From Nitrospirales bacterium LBB_01 (GTDB taxonomy: Bacteria; Nitrospirota; Thermodesulfovibrionia; Thermodesulfovibrionales; Magnetobacteriaceae), in the NCBI GenBank assembly GCA_004376055.2, contig CP049016.1, forward strand, positions 372,001 to 436,000: DNA of 64,000 nt, written 5' to 3'. A program made the position numbers and the translations under genes. This document shows positions 53,440 through 62,054 of the stretch, in pieces. Under the pieces are notes generated by a model. It was not told the DNA's origin and ran no database searches. It was given only the letters and a program-made list of their open reading frames with translations. The first letter of the stretch is position 1; each line of letters begins with the position of its first letter.

Positions 53440-54519
53440 GTGAAATTCAGAATAGTTATCAAAACGGTTGTATTGGCAGTGCTTTTTGCGTGTTCTATGG
53501 CGTATGCCGGAAATTGGTCGTATTTTGAGCATAGATATGAGTACAAGCCTGAGGACGTATTGAAGGCAGATAAGTTTGTACAAAAAGAGCATTATCTTGA
53601 AGGATTTATGGGCGGTAAACTTGTTGGTTATGTGATTAACTCAAAGGATTTCAGTTTAAATCATGTCGGGTATTCCGGTAAACACATTGAGACTTTGATA
53701 GGAATGGACACGGCAGGTAATTTGACTGGAGTCAAGGTGCTTTTTCACTCTGAGCCAATAGTGCTGATAGGGTTAAAAGAGGATAATTTTAAGGATTTTA
53801 TTACAAAGTACGTTGGTAAGAATGTAGTAAAAGGCGTATCGCTTGGTAACGATATAAAAATGGATGCTCTTACGGGGGCTACTGTTACCGCAGTAGTGGA
53901 AAATGCCATAATTTTGGAATCGGCAAAGAAGGTTGCTGTGGCAGCCGGCTTGATTAAATATAGCGAGAAAAAGGGTAAGAGACTCAGCAAGAAATTTGAA
54001 GCATTAGGATTTAGCGAGCTGGTAGCCTCAGGGGGAGTTAAGAACCTTGTCATAAACCCTAAAGACCTTGGAATTGAGGGTAAAGAAGCATTTTTGGATT
54101 TGTATGTTGGAGTAGTGTCTTCTCCCACAATCGGCAAAAACATTTTGGGTGAGCGTGCCTTCAATGAGCTAATGTCAACGTTAAAAGATGATGAGCACGC
54201 CATATTCATAGCAGCCCGCGGGAAGGGTTCGTTTAAAGGCTCCGGGTTTGCTCGCGGCGGTGTGTTTGAAAGATTCAGCCTTGAGCAGGAAAACAGAAGC
54301 TATGTGTTTACCGACAAGGACTATAAAATCCTGACTGAACTATCGGCTAAAGGCGCACCTGAAATTCATGAGGGCGGAGTGTTTATCATAAGAGGTAAGG
54401 ATTTTGATCCAGCATTACCCTTTAAATTAAAACTCATGTTAACGTTTAGAGAAGGAGTGACAAAGAAGTTTTATTCAACCACGGTTGACTATGAGCTTTC
54501 AGAAAGGTTTATGGAGTAA
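53440..54519 (+). CDS. NosR-like N-terminal half: periplasmic FMN-binding protein
   Basis: 359 residues with a signal peptide (about 1-24). An FMN-binding domain (about 55-170) carries the covalent-flavin motif LTGATVTAVV (about 144-153), where Thr is flavinylated. The rest (LTELSAKGAPEIHEGGVF, DPALPFKLKLMLTF) matches the NosR periplasmic region, which ends in a YELSERF-like segment just as this frame ends. NosR is normally a single protein of about 700 residues. Here the membrane part is in the next gene, overlapping by 29-35 bases in another frame. This may be a real split or a single-base frameshift. Confidence 0.85.
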   Translation: MKFRIVIKTVVLAVLFACSMAYAGNWSYFEHRYEYKPEDVLKADKFVQKEHYLEGFMGGKLVGYVINSKDFSLNHVGYSGKHIETLIGMDTAGNLTGVKVLFHSEPIVLIGLKEDNFKDFITKYVGKNVVKGVSLGNDIKMDALTGATVTAVVENAIILESAKKVAVAAGLIKYSEKKGKRLSKKFEALGFSELVASGGVKNLVINPKDLGIEGKEAFLDLYVGVVSSPTIGKNILGERAFNELMSTLKDDEHAIFIAARGKGSFKGSGFARGGVFERFSLEQENRSYVFTDKDYKILTELSAKGAPEIHEGGVFIIRGKDFDPALPFKLKLMLTFREGVTKKFYSTTVDYELSERFME

Positions 54520-55402
54520 TCCTGTGGATACCGCTCTTTGGAAAATCATCTGGGCACAGAAGACTGTACATATTTCGCTTTTTGCTGCCTTGATTGCTGC
54601 GGTCGTAGTTGTGTTTCTTTTGAAAAACCGACTGTCAAAGAAACCGGCGGTTTTTAATATAATCCGATACGGCATTTTGACAGCTTCGTTTTTCTATGTC
54701 GGACTGTATTTAAAAGCACAGCCAACCACAACAAATATCGGTATAGCGATAAGCTCTGCCAAAGATGGCAATTTTCCTCTTGAGTTGTTTCTTATGGAGC
54801 CGTTTATTTTTCTGTCTTTTGCGTTTATTATTGTGAGCTCCATAATATGGGGGCGCGGCGCCTACTGCGGGTGGCTCTGTCCTTATGGGGCTATGCTTGA
54901 GTTATTAAACGCAGTTATCGGTAAAAGGGTTAACCTTAAAGTGCCTCAAGGCGTGCACAAAGTGTTGCTAAAGTTAAAATACGCAGCGCTTGCTGCAATT
55001 GTTGGTGTTGCATGGTATAACTTCATGCTCTCTGAGTATCTGACAGAAGTGGAGCCTTTTAAAACCTTTGTGCTGAAACTAAACAGGCAATGGTATTTTG
55101 TGGCGTACTTTTTTGTGCTAACAATTCTTTCATTAATTGTATATCGGGCATTTTGCCGATACCTGTGTCCATTGGGAGCGGCAATATCAGTTCCGGCAGT
55201 TTTGAAAAAAATCCTTCCGATAAGCAGACTTAAACGAAGGGCGCTCTGCGTCAGTTGTAAAGTGTGTGCCAAATCCTGCGCCAGTGCGGCAATCAGCAGC
55301 ACTGGCGTCATCAACTATGCCGAGTGTATGCACTGCTTTGACTGCCAGATGATTTACCATGATACACACAGATGTACCGAGCTTATTGGTAAAAAAAGGT
55401 GA
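54491..55402 (+). CDS. NosR-like C-terminal half: polyferredoxin membrane protein
   Basis: About 303 residues. Five or six TM segments, conserved RGAYCGWLCPYGAM and FCRYLCPLGAA cysteine loops, and two ferredoxin-type Cys clusters at the end (LCVSCKVCAKSC; ECMHCFDCQMIYHDTHRC). This is the membrane half of NosR/NapH-like proteins that passes electrons from quinol to the periplasmic flavin. The start is the ATG at 54491 within the last codons of the FMN-binding gene, though a TTG six bases earlier is open. nosD begins four bases inside its end. Confidence 0.88.
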   Translation: MSFQKGLWSNPVDTALWKIIWAQKTVHISLFAALIAAVVVVFLLKNRLSKKPAVFNIIRYGILTASFFYVGLYLKAQPTTTNIGIAISSAKDGNFPLELFLMEPFIFLSFAFIIVSSIIWGRGAYCGWLCPYGAMLELLNAVIGKRVNLKVPQGVHKVLLKLKYAALAAIVGVAWYNFMLSEYLTEVEPFKTFVLKLNRQWYFVAYFFVLTILSLIVYRAFCRYLCPLGAAISVPAVLKKILPISRLKRRALCVSCKVCAKSCASAAISSTGVINYAECMHCFDCQMIYHDTHRCTELIGKKR

Positions 55403-56715
55403 ACATTATCCGGTTGATTTTCGTATCTATTGCTGTTTTTTTAGTTTCTACTGCAAGCGCAGAGTCCGCCGTATTAAAAGTCGGCAACGGCGGTTTTAAG
55501 ACAATTAATGCGGCTCTCGGTAAGGCAAAACCTGGGGATACGGTAGAGGTCAATGGCGGCACATACGCTGAGATACTTAAATTGGATAAGAAAATACATA
55601 TAAAAGGCGTCAATAATCCCGTTATAGTTTCCAAAGGCGGTAATATTGTTGACATACTCAGTTCAGATGTAACCTTTGAGGGCTTTACGCTTAAATATGA
55701 AGGAAAGCACGTTACAGAGGATGTGGCAGTAGCGATACACGGTGGAACTATGGGAGTACGAATACAAAACAATATTTTTAAAAACGTTATGTTCGGGGTG
55801 AAGGTTTTAGAGAGTTTTGATACTGCAATTACAGATAACGTAATAGAGGGTGTTGACGACAAAGACGAATCAAACCGCGGCACATGTATAACAGCAGTGG
55901 GTACATTAAACCTTGAGGTGAGCGGCAATAAGGTCACAAGCTGCCGCGATGGCATTTACATGGAGGTTTCACACTATTCAACGGTAACCGGTAATGAGGT
56001 GACAAAATCTCGTTACGCCATTCATACAATGTGGGTTGACTCCGGTAATTTCAGTGACAACACCGTCATTGACAATCTTGTCGGTATGGCCATCATGTAC
56101 ACCAAGCACACAGTTATAAACAGAAACGTTGCAGTTGGAAACAAGACTCACGGATTATTAATAAACCAGACGATAAGAAGCGAAATAAATGAAAACATAT
56201 CTATAGGTAACTCAAAGGGAATATTCCTGTACAATTCAATAGAAGATGAGGTAAAATCTAATCTCATAATGAATAACAACATTGGAATTCACAGTTGGGG
56301 AGGCTCAGAGGAAAATAAAGTAACAGGCAATTCTCTAATTGACAATGAAGTGCAGGTAAAGTATGTGGCAGCTAAAGACCAGGAGTGGAGCGGCAACTAT
56401 TGGAGCGACTATCTGGGCTGGGATATGACAGGCAAGGGCACAGGGGATATGCCCTATGAGTCAAACACAGTGGTTGACCATATTTTTTGGCGTTATCCTT
56501 TAGCTAAACTTCTCTACAGCAGCCCTGCTATGCATGTTTTAAAAATAATAGAAAAACAGTTCCCAATATTGAAAGTTCCAAAGGTGACAGACAAAGCTCC
56601 CTCGATGGTTCCTTTTCATAAGGATTGGAAAGCGTTGAAGGCAAAATACGAAAAATATCAACCCGCCAATTATCATATAGATTCAGTGAAACTCTCTAAC
56701 ACCGGAGGCATGTAG
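55399..56715 (+). CDS. nosD: NosD copper-maturation protein
   Basis: 438 residues from GTG. A signal peptide (about 1-21) and a right-handed parallel beta-helix of short repeats (FKTINAALGKAKPGDTVEV, NGGTYAEIL, many xNNIxxN units) typical of NosD/pectate-lyase-fold proteins. NosD is periplasmic and delivers copper, with the NosFY ABC complex, to the CuZ site of NosZ. It overlaps the upstream gene by four bases and the nosF GTG by one, so the genes are translationally coupled. Confidence 0.93.
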   Translation: MNIIRLIFVSIAVFLVSTASAESAVLKVGNGGFKTINAALGKAKPGDTVEVNGGTYAEILKLDKKIHIKGVNNPVIVSKGGNIVDILSSDVTFEGFTLKYEGKHVTEDVAVAIHGGTMGVRIQNNIFKNVMFGVKVLESFDTAITDNVIEGVDDKDESNRGTCITAVGTLNLEVSGNKVTSCRDGIYMEVSHYSTVTGNEVTKSRYAIHTMWVDSGNFSDNTVIDNLVGMAIMYTKHTVINRNVAVGNKTHGLLINQTIRSEINENISIGNSKGIFLYNSIEDEVKSNLIMNNNIGIHSWGGSEENKVTGNSLIDNEVQVKYVAAKDQEWSGNYWSDYLGWDMTGKGTGDMPYESNTVVDHIFWRYPLAKLLYSSPAMHVLKIIEKQFPILKVPKVTDKAPSMVPFHKDWKALKAKYEKYQPANYHIDSVKLSNTGGM

Positions 56716-57617
56716 TGAAAATTAGCTTCAAAGAGGTGACAAAACGTTACGGGGATTTTGTTGCGCTGGAAAAAATTAATCTTGAGATAGTGCAGGGCGA
56801 GACGTTTGGTCTTGTGGGGCCAAATGGCTCAGGAAAGTCAACCCTGATGAGGCTTCTGCTTGGCATAATAAAACCCACCGAGGGCACTGTGCTCTTTGAC
56901 GGAGTATCGCTTAGCGAAAAGGGCTGGATAGAGATAAGAAAACAGATTGGATATATGCCAGAACGGGTGTCCTTTTATGACAACCTTACGGGGCTTGAGA
57001 CACTGGAACACTTTGCCAGAATTAAGGGCGGCAGTGTTAGTAACATCAAAGGCGTGCTCGGAAAGATTCTTTCAGATGAGGCGCTAAATAGAAGAGTAGG
57101 GGGGTATTCTAAGGGTATGCGTCAGCGGATTAATCTGGCTCAGGCGCTTCTTAATAATCCCGCTCTTTTGGTGTTGGATGAGCCAACGTCAGGGCTTGAT
57201 CCGGTTGGAGTGCGAGAGCTATACGGAATCCTTGATGAGTTAAAAAGCGTAAGGAATATGACCATAGTGCTGTCCTCTCACATACTTGCTGAGATAGAGG
57301 AAAAAGTACAGCGAGTCGGGATTATGAAAGAGGGAAATATAAAGGCCACAGGCTCGCTTGAGGAGCTTTACCGTGGGTTTAATCTCCCGCTTAGACTGGT
57401 TATAATGCTCAAAGAAGACGGCGACAAGAGGATTGTTGAGCTGTTAAAGGCAGAGGGCATGGACAGTATGGTTATCAGAGACGGCACTCTTACAACTGAC
57501 CTGCCAAGAGATAAAAAAATGAGTGTGCTTAGCTGCATATTAGAACATAAGGATTCGTTTTCAGATTTCACAGTGCGGGAGCCAAGTCTTGAGGAGGTGT
57601 TTTTTGGTATTCACTGA
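56715..57617 (+). CDS. nosF: NosF ABC transporter ATPase
   Basis: 300 residues. Walker A GPNGSGKST (about 36-44), Q-loop, signature GYSKGMRQR and Walker B LLVLDEPTSGLDP followed by the switch His in LSSHIL. With NosY and NosD it forms the NosDFY complex that loads copper into NosZ. The GTG start shares its first base with the last of the nosD stop. Ordinary and intact. Confidence 0.93.
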   Translation: MKISFKEVTKRYGDFVALEKINLEIVQGETFGLVGPNGSGKSTLMRLLLGIIKPTEGTVLFDGVSLSEKGWIEIRKQIGYMPERVSFYDNLTGLETLEHFARIKGGSVSNIKGVLGKILSDEALNRRVGGYSKGMRQRINLAQALLNNPALLVLDEPTSGLDPVGVRELYGILDELKSVRNMTIVLSSHILAEIEEKVQRVGIMKEGNIKATGSLEELYRGFNLPLRLVIMLKEDGDKRIVELLKAEGMDSMVIRDGTLTTDLPRDKKMSVLSCILEHKDSFSDFTVREPSLEEVFFGIH

Positions 57618-58434
57618 TGCGCTAAGAGCGATGGCTGTCAAGGAGTTATCGGATAAATTAAAAAGCAAATGGGTCATTGTAATAACGCTTGTGTTTGCTT
57701 TTTTTACTTTGATAATTGCCTATTTTGGTTCGGTATCCTCTGGGGTTGTATCATTTACAAACATGAGCGCAACTATTGCAAGTCTTACAAGTCTTGCGGT
57801 TTATTTTATTCCCATTCTTTCCTTAACTCTTGGCGGCGGAATCATTGCTGATGAGAGAGACAGGCACACGCTTGATTTATACATGGCGTCGCCAATTTCA
57901 GTGTTTGAGTTTTTGGCGGGAAAATTCATTGGGCTTGCTGCCTCACTGACTATTCCAATTATTGTCGGGTTTTGTCTTCCAGGATTTATACTTGTCATTA
58001 AGGCAGGACCAGGGTCGTTTGCCAGTTTTTTGATGTTTGTCGTTAATTCTATCTTTCTTGGAATCATGTTTTTAAGCCTGTCGTTTCTTGTATCGGTTCT
58101 AATAGTGGAAAGAAGCAAATCCATTGCGTTTACGGTGTTTTTGTGGCTTTTGTTTACAATCCTATATGATTTAGCTTTGGTAGGGATGCTTATTGTCACA
58201 AAGGGAGTTCTTAGCCCAAACGTATTTTCCATCCTTCTGATGCTTAACCCTGTGGACGTCTATAGAATCCTTAATTTTATCACAATAGGGCAGTTCTCGG
58301 TAATTCTTGGACTTGCCTCAGTTGAGCTCCCCAGCTTTATGAGCAGGTATGTCTTGTGGGCTGTCAATCTGTTTTGGATTGTTACGCCGCTTTTGATTAG
58401 CTATTTTGTGTTCAAGAGAAAATACTTAAAATAA
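57604..58434 (+). CDS. nosY: NosY ABC transporter permease
   Basis: About 277 residues with six TM segments (ABC-2 type). Starts possible: TTG 57589, TTG 57604 or ATG 57631. The TTG at 57604 is favoured because GGAGG lies six bases upstream; the ATG would give a conserved N-terminus MAVKELSDKLKSKW. It is the membrane part of NosDFY. It overlaps nosF by about 14 bases. Confidence 0.9.
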   Translation: MVFTDALRAMAVKELSDKLKSKWVIVITLVFAFFTLIIAYFGSVSSGVVSFTNMSATIASLTSLAVYFIPILSLTLGGGIIADERDRHTLDLYMASPISVFEFLAGKFIGLAASLTIPIIVGFCLPGFILVIKAGPGSFASFLMFVVNSIFLGIMFLSLSFLVSVLIVERSKSIAFTVFLWLLFTILYDLALVGMLIVTKGVLSPNVFSILLMLNPVDVYRILNFITIGQFSVILGLASVELPSFMSRYVLWAVNLFWIVTPLLISYFVFKRKYLK

Positions 58435-58442
58435 AATGTATA

Positions 58443-59393
58443 GTGAAGGAGGATTTCCAAATGCGTTTAAAGACATGGAGTTTTTTAGCGGCGCTTACGT
58501 TAATGGCGCTAAGCTTGAGTGCATACGGTTACGACACGGTTGACGTTAAAAACGGAGCAACCATAAAAGGGGTTATACGCGGCGCCTCCCCTGCCGATGA
58601 GGTCATCAATGTAACCGAGGATGAGGCGGTCTGCGGAAAAACAATCACATCAGATAAGTATGCAATTTCCGACTCAAAGGTAAAAAACGTTGTTGTGTTT
58701 GTCACAGATGTTAAAAAAGGGATGGCAGTGCCTAAGAAAAATGTTGAGCTTACGATGGATAAATGCAAGGTGACGCCGCATGTTTCAATCGGTTTTTTAG
58801 GCGGCGAATATGTCATTAAAAATAACGATCCGATTTTACACACCGTTCAGCTAAAACTTGGGCTTGCCTACCAAAAAGAGGCTTCAACGCGCCCGCTTGT
58901 GGATGGTTCCACTATTTTAAATCTTGCCTTTCCCACACAAGGGATGGAACTAAAAAAACCGATACTGGATTTTCATAAGTTTACAAAAGAAACTGGCTAC
59001 ATTCGTGTTAAGTCAAACTCGCATCCATGGATGAGGGGCATAGTGTTTGTGTTTGATCACCCGTACGCTTCAGTTTCTAACGACAAAGGAGAGTATGAGA
59101 TAACAGGTCTTATGCCCGGTAAATATACGCTTAAGTTTTGGCATGAGGGACTTGGAGAGGTGGAAAAAACCGTGGTGGTATCAGAGGGGGAAACGAAAAC
59201 TCTTGATGTTGACTTAAGCGATAAATCTAAGACACAGGTTGACACTAACACACATGCGGGCCCTAAAATTCAATTTAAAGATAGTGTTTATAACTTCGGT
59301 ACAATCAAACAAGGCAAGAGTGTGAAACATACCTTTAAGTTTGAAAATACGGGAACAGATGTTCTTGTTATCAAAGACGTAGTACCGGCATGA
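58443..59393 (+). CDS. Carboxypeptidase-regulatory-like / DUF1573 protein, ending at an in-frame TGA
   Basis: 316 residues to the TGA. Signal peptide (about 1-22), a region shared with the 61222 gene (VDVKNGATIKGVIRG, CGKTI, HPWMRG, MPGKYTLKFWHEGLGEVEK) that contains a cupredoxin- or carboxypeptidase-regulatory-like beta fold, and then the first half of a DUF1573 domain (YNFGTIKQGKSVKHTFKF). DUF1573 normally goes on after about this point. Here the codon at the conserved Cys position is TGA, and the frame goes on without a stop to 59576. The protein is exported. Its role in N2O respiration is unknown; its position within the nos operon suggests copper or electron handling. Confidence 0.8.
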   Translation: MKEDFQMRLKTWSFLAALTLMALSLSAYGYDTVDVKNGATIKGVIRGASPADEVINVTEDEAVCGKTITSDKYAISDSKVKNVVVFVTDVKKGMAVPKKNVELTMDKCKVTPHVSIGFLGGEYVIKNNDPILHTVQLKLGLAYQKEASTRPLVDGSTILNLAFPTQGMELKKPILDFHKFTKETGYIRVKSNSHPWMRGIVFVFDHPYASVSNDKGEYEITGLMPGKYTLKFWHEGLGEVEKTVVVSEGETKTLDVDLSDKSKTQVDTNTHAGPKIQFKDSVYNFGTIKQGKSVKHTFKFENTGTDVLVIKDVVPA

Positions 59394-59576
59394 AGGCGGT
59401 GCACAAAGGCGTCTGCCAGTTCGGTGGAAATAAAACCCAGGGGGAAGTCTGATATAAAGGTTACTATCTTATTTGACGGCGCTCCCGGGCCTGCTAAAAA
59501 GACAGTAGAGGTGTGGAGTAATGATTCCAACACAGGAATGGTTACTTTAGTTACTGAAGGAACAGTCACAGATTAA
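59391..59576 (+). other. In-frame TGA and the C-terminal half of the DUF1573 domain
   Basis: After the TGA (59391-59393) the same frame gives RRCTKASASSVEIKPRG, then KSDIKVTILFDGA, WSNDSNTGMVTLVTEGTV and a TAA at 59574-59576. This matches the second half of DUF1573 (PG-K-I-V, ND, G-V). Where the family has a CGCT cysteine motif, the sequence reads TGA-Arg-Arg-Cys-Thr. So either the TGA is read as selenocysteine (U-x-x-C), or it is a nonsense mutation. A hairpin GGCGG/CTGCC can form at 59395-59419 right after TGA. Confidence 0.6.
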
Positions 59577-59625
59577 GGTATAATCTGGTGGTGTGCAATC
59601 TTAGAGTGATGATTTCCGGGTGGTG

Positions 59626-60630
59626 ATGAATAGGAGAGAGTTTGTAAAGGGAGCAGTCGGTGCCGTGGGGGCAGTGTTATTAAGCAAGGTACCGGTGTTT
59701 GGTAAAGCCGTAGAGGATGCCGCTGTAAAGAGTGTCTCCTTGAAGCTGACCTATAGGACTGAGTTTTTAAAACCAATTAAGAAGGAAAAAGTCTGCTTAT
59801 GGGTTCCCATACCGCAGAATGATTCATGGCAGCGCATTACAGATTTTGAAGTCAGCTCGCCTTTGAAATATAAGCCTTATGGTGATGATGCCGGGGCTTT
59901 TAAACTCCTCTATCTGGAATCAAAGGGCATTAAGGCCGGCGTTCCAGTTACCTTAAAATACAACATGAAAAGACTAACCGAGTCAGCGGCTCTGGATAAC
60001 AGTAAAAACCCGAAAGACTTCCTAAAACTTTCGGAGTGGGAAAAAATCAATGACAAAGTTGCCGCCTTTGCCGATAACCTTGCAGGAAACGAAAAGGACC
60101 CGGTAAAGATAGCCCGCAAGTTCTATGACGCCGTAATTGACAGGATTGAATATGTCCATGAGGCTTGCACACGCGGCGTCAGTGTGATGGCTTTTGAAGA
60201 GAAAGCCGGCCGCTCCGACGACTATAATGCTCTCTTTAGAACCATGATGATTCACAAGGGGATTCCTACAGTTTGGGAACAGGGAATTGCGCTTCCGTAT
60301 GTGTCTGAAATGAAAAAAACCGGACGGCTTGAGGCTGATTGTATAAACAGTTACAGTTGGGTTCGTTTTCTTACCGCTGACAACAAATGGTTTCCGGTTG
60401 ATTTGACTTATGGTAAAAGAAGACCAGATATTAGGGATTACTGTTTTGGACACGTTCCCCCAAACAGAATAAGAATGTCTATTGGGCGCGAGATTACCCT
60501 TACCCCGCCTCAAAAAGAGATTTTAAACACCTTTAGCAACACACATGTAGAGTCAAACGGCATTCCCCTTATATATGGACACCACTACAAGAATATGATA
60601 GACTATGAGCTGGTTGCAGTGGAGACATGA
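59626..60630 (+). CDS. Transglutaminase-fold protein without catalytic residues, Tat-exported
   Basis: About 334 residues; the ATG at 59626 begins MNRREFVKG, a twin-arginine signal (GTGs six and three bases upstream are also in frame). A transglutaminase-like domain covers about 150-270: the family's catalytic-Cys stretch reads KAGRSDDYNALFRTMM, with Ser where Cys is expected, and the His stretch reads SYSWVRFL, without His; the Asp in FPVDLTYG is kept. Catalysis is therefore unlikely; a binding or scaffold role in the periplasm is more likely. It lies between two nos-operon genes of unknown function. Confidence 0.8.
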   Translation: MNRREFVKGAVGAVGAVLLSKVPVFGKAVEDAAVKSVSLKLTYRTEFLKPIKKEKVCLWVPIPQNDSWQRITDFEVSSPLKYKPYGDDAGAFKLLYLESKGIKAGVPVTLKYNMKRLTESAALDNSKNPKDFLKLSEWEKINDKVAAFADNLAGNEKDPVKIARKFYDAVIDRIEYVHEACTRGVSVMAFEEKAGRSDDYNALFRTMMIHKGIPTVWEQGIALPYVSEMKKTGRLEADCINSYSWVRFLTADNKWFPVDLTYGKRRPDIRDYCFGHVPPNRIRMSIGREITLTPPQKEILNTFSNTHVESNGIPLIYGHHYKNMIDYELVAVET

Positions 60631-60633
60631 TTT

Positions 60634-61146
60634 ATGATAGGAAAAAATAAAATTAAAGCGCTTTACGTGATGCTTGTTTTTATGCTATCATTAACGGCTG
60701 TTGCGTATTCATCTGAGGGGGTGAGAGAGGGTGAGCCTCCGCCTACTTTTAAGATGATTGATGAAAACGGTAAGGAGTTTGATATAAAGAAACTTATGGA
60801 CAGACCAGCGATTATGTACTTTACTCACAACAGCTGTCATTATTGCACGCAGGTAGTAGCATTTTTAAAGCGGGCACAGAGTAAGTACGGTAAGGATAAG
60901 ATTAGCATTATGGGTATAAATATAATGGCGCGGGATGCAGCTTTGGTAAAAGCCTATAAGCGGGATTTGGGATTTACATTTCCCATGTTTGCCGGTAACA
61001 GACCTGATGTGCTTACGGCATACAGGATAAACTATGTGCCGGTGATTGTTTTCATAGATTCAAAGGGCTTGGTTTACAAAGTGGTTGGGCATTATATACA
61101 TGAGAAGGTGCTTGACCAGTATATAGAGGATATAATGAAGAAGTAG
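60634..61146 (+). CDS. TlpA/thioredoxin-like periplasmic protein
   Basis: 170 residues with a signal peptide (about 1-25). AhpC/TSA-type thioredoxin fold: PPPTFKMIDENGKEFDI, redox pair THNSCHYCTQ (CHYC, about 68-71) and VPVIVFIDSKG with the cis-Pro. Such proteins reduce cysteines of c-type cytochrome or copper-centre apoproteins. In a nos operon the CuA cysteines of NosZ are the likely client; this is inference. It begins three bases after the preceding gene. Confidence 0.88.
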   Translation: MIGKNKIKALYVMLVFMLSLTAVAYSSEGVREGEPPPTFKMIDENGKEFDIKKLMDRPAIMYFTHNSCHYCTQVVAFLKRAQSKYGKDKISIMGINIMARDAALVKAYKRDLGFTFPMFAGNRPDVLTAYRINYVPVIVFIDSKGLVYKVVGHYIHEKVLDQYIEDIMKK

Positions 61147-61221
61147 GGTAATTTGTATTGGCAAAATCTTGATTTTCAAGATGATTGAAAACATTAAAAG
61201 GTTTAAGCGGAGGTAAAGTAG

Positions 61222-61953
61222 ATGAAGAAGTTAGTGGCTCTAATGTGTGTAATGGTGTTTCTTTGTGTGAGTGCTGCGGCGATAGCAGCTGATAAGTATG
61301 AGGTCGTGGATGTAAAAGACGGCGGCAGCATTAAGGGAACAGTGAAGACCTCAGGTGCGCCTGCTGATCCAGTTCTTAACATCAATAAAGACACCGAGTT
61401 CTGCGGCAAGTCCCACCCTGCTGGAATGTATATAGTAGGAGCCGGCGGTGGAGTTCAAAATGTTATCGTAGCAGTAGAGGGTGTAACCAAGGGTAAAGCA
61501 GTACCTACAACTGAAACTGTTGTAGATAACCTCAAATGTGCTTTTCATCCGTTGGTAAGCATTGCTTATGTTGGTCAGAAGTATGTACTGAAAAACAGTG
61601 ACTCGATATTTCACAACACATCGCTTGGTTTAATACTGGGCGAGGGCAAAAAAAGAACAGTGTATAACTTAGCTCTTCCTAACAAAGACCAAAAAATAGA
61701 GAAACCTGTAAAAGTAGCCGGCCTCCAGAGTGTCTCCTGTGATGCACACGCATGGATGCGCGCATATGTTTATGCAACTCCGAACCCTTACGCAGCAGTC
61801 ACAGACGCCAACGGCGCATATGAGATAAAGGATCTCCCAGCCGGCAAGTACAAAGTTAAATTCTGGCATGAGGGCTTTGGCGAGGCGGTAGTTGATGTAG
61901 ATGTAAAGGCAGGAGCAGCTGCTACTCTTGACCACTCATTTGCAAAGAAATAA
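61222..61953 (+). CDS. Carboxypeptidase-regulatory-like protein, paralogue of the 58443 gene
   Basis: 243 residues with signal peptide (about 1-22). It shares layout and motifs with the first 240 residues of the 58443 gene: VVDVKDGGSIKGTVK, NKDTEFCGKSH, ITVTP-like spacing, CDAHAWMRAYVY and LPAGKYKVKFWHEGFGEA. Conserved Cys and His in both (CGK; DAHAWM/SHPWM) may bind a metal. The pair probably resulted from a duplication within the operon, one keeping a DUF1573 tail. A strong terminator follows 21 bases after the stop. Confidence 0.82.
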   Translation: MKKLVALMCVMVFLCVSAAAIAADKYEVVDVKDGGSIKGTVKTSGAPADPVLNINKDTEFCGKSHPAGMYIVGAGGGVQNVIVAVEGVTKGKAVPTTETVVDNLKCAFHPLVSIAYVGQKYVLKNSDSIFHNTSLGLILGEGKKRTVYNLALPNKDQKIEKPVKVAGLQSVSCDAHAWMRAYVYATPNPYAAVTDANGAYEIKDLPAGKYKVKFWHEGFGEAVVDVDVKAGAAATLDHSFAKK

Positions 61954-61973
61954 ATTATCCTTAATATGAAGCG

Positions 61974-62012
61974 GGTTCACCACGGAAATGTGGTGAACCT
62001 TGTTTCTTTTTG
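61974..62012 (+). terminator. Rho-independent terminator of the nos operon
   Basis: GGTTCACCAC (61974-61983) pairs perfectly with GTGGTGAACC (61990-61999) around GGAAAT, followed by TTGTTTCTTTTT. Confidence 0.9.
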
Positions 62013-62054
62013 ACATAGTGATGGTAAGACCAACTAAACGTATAGGAGATGAAT

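Noticed and set aside
30632-59576. TGA reassigned as a sense codon in this organism
   Set aside because: TGA ends many intact genes here (for example nosF, the transglutaminase-like gene and rubredoxin) at the right length, and TGG is used for Trp.
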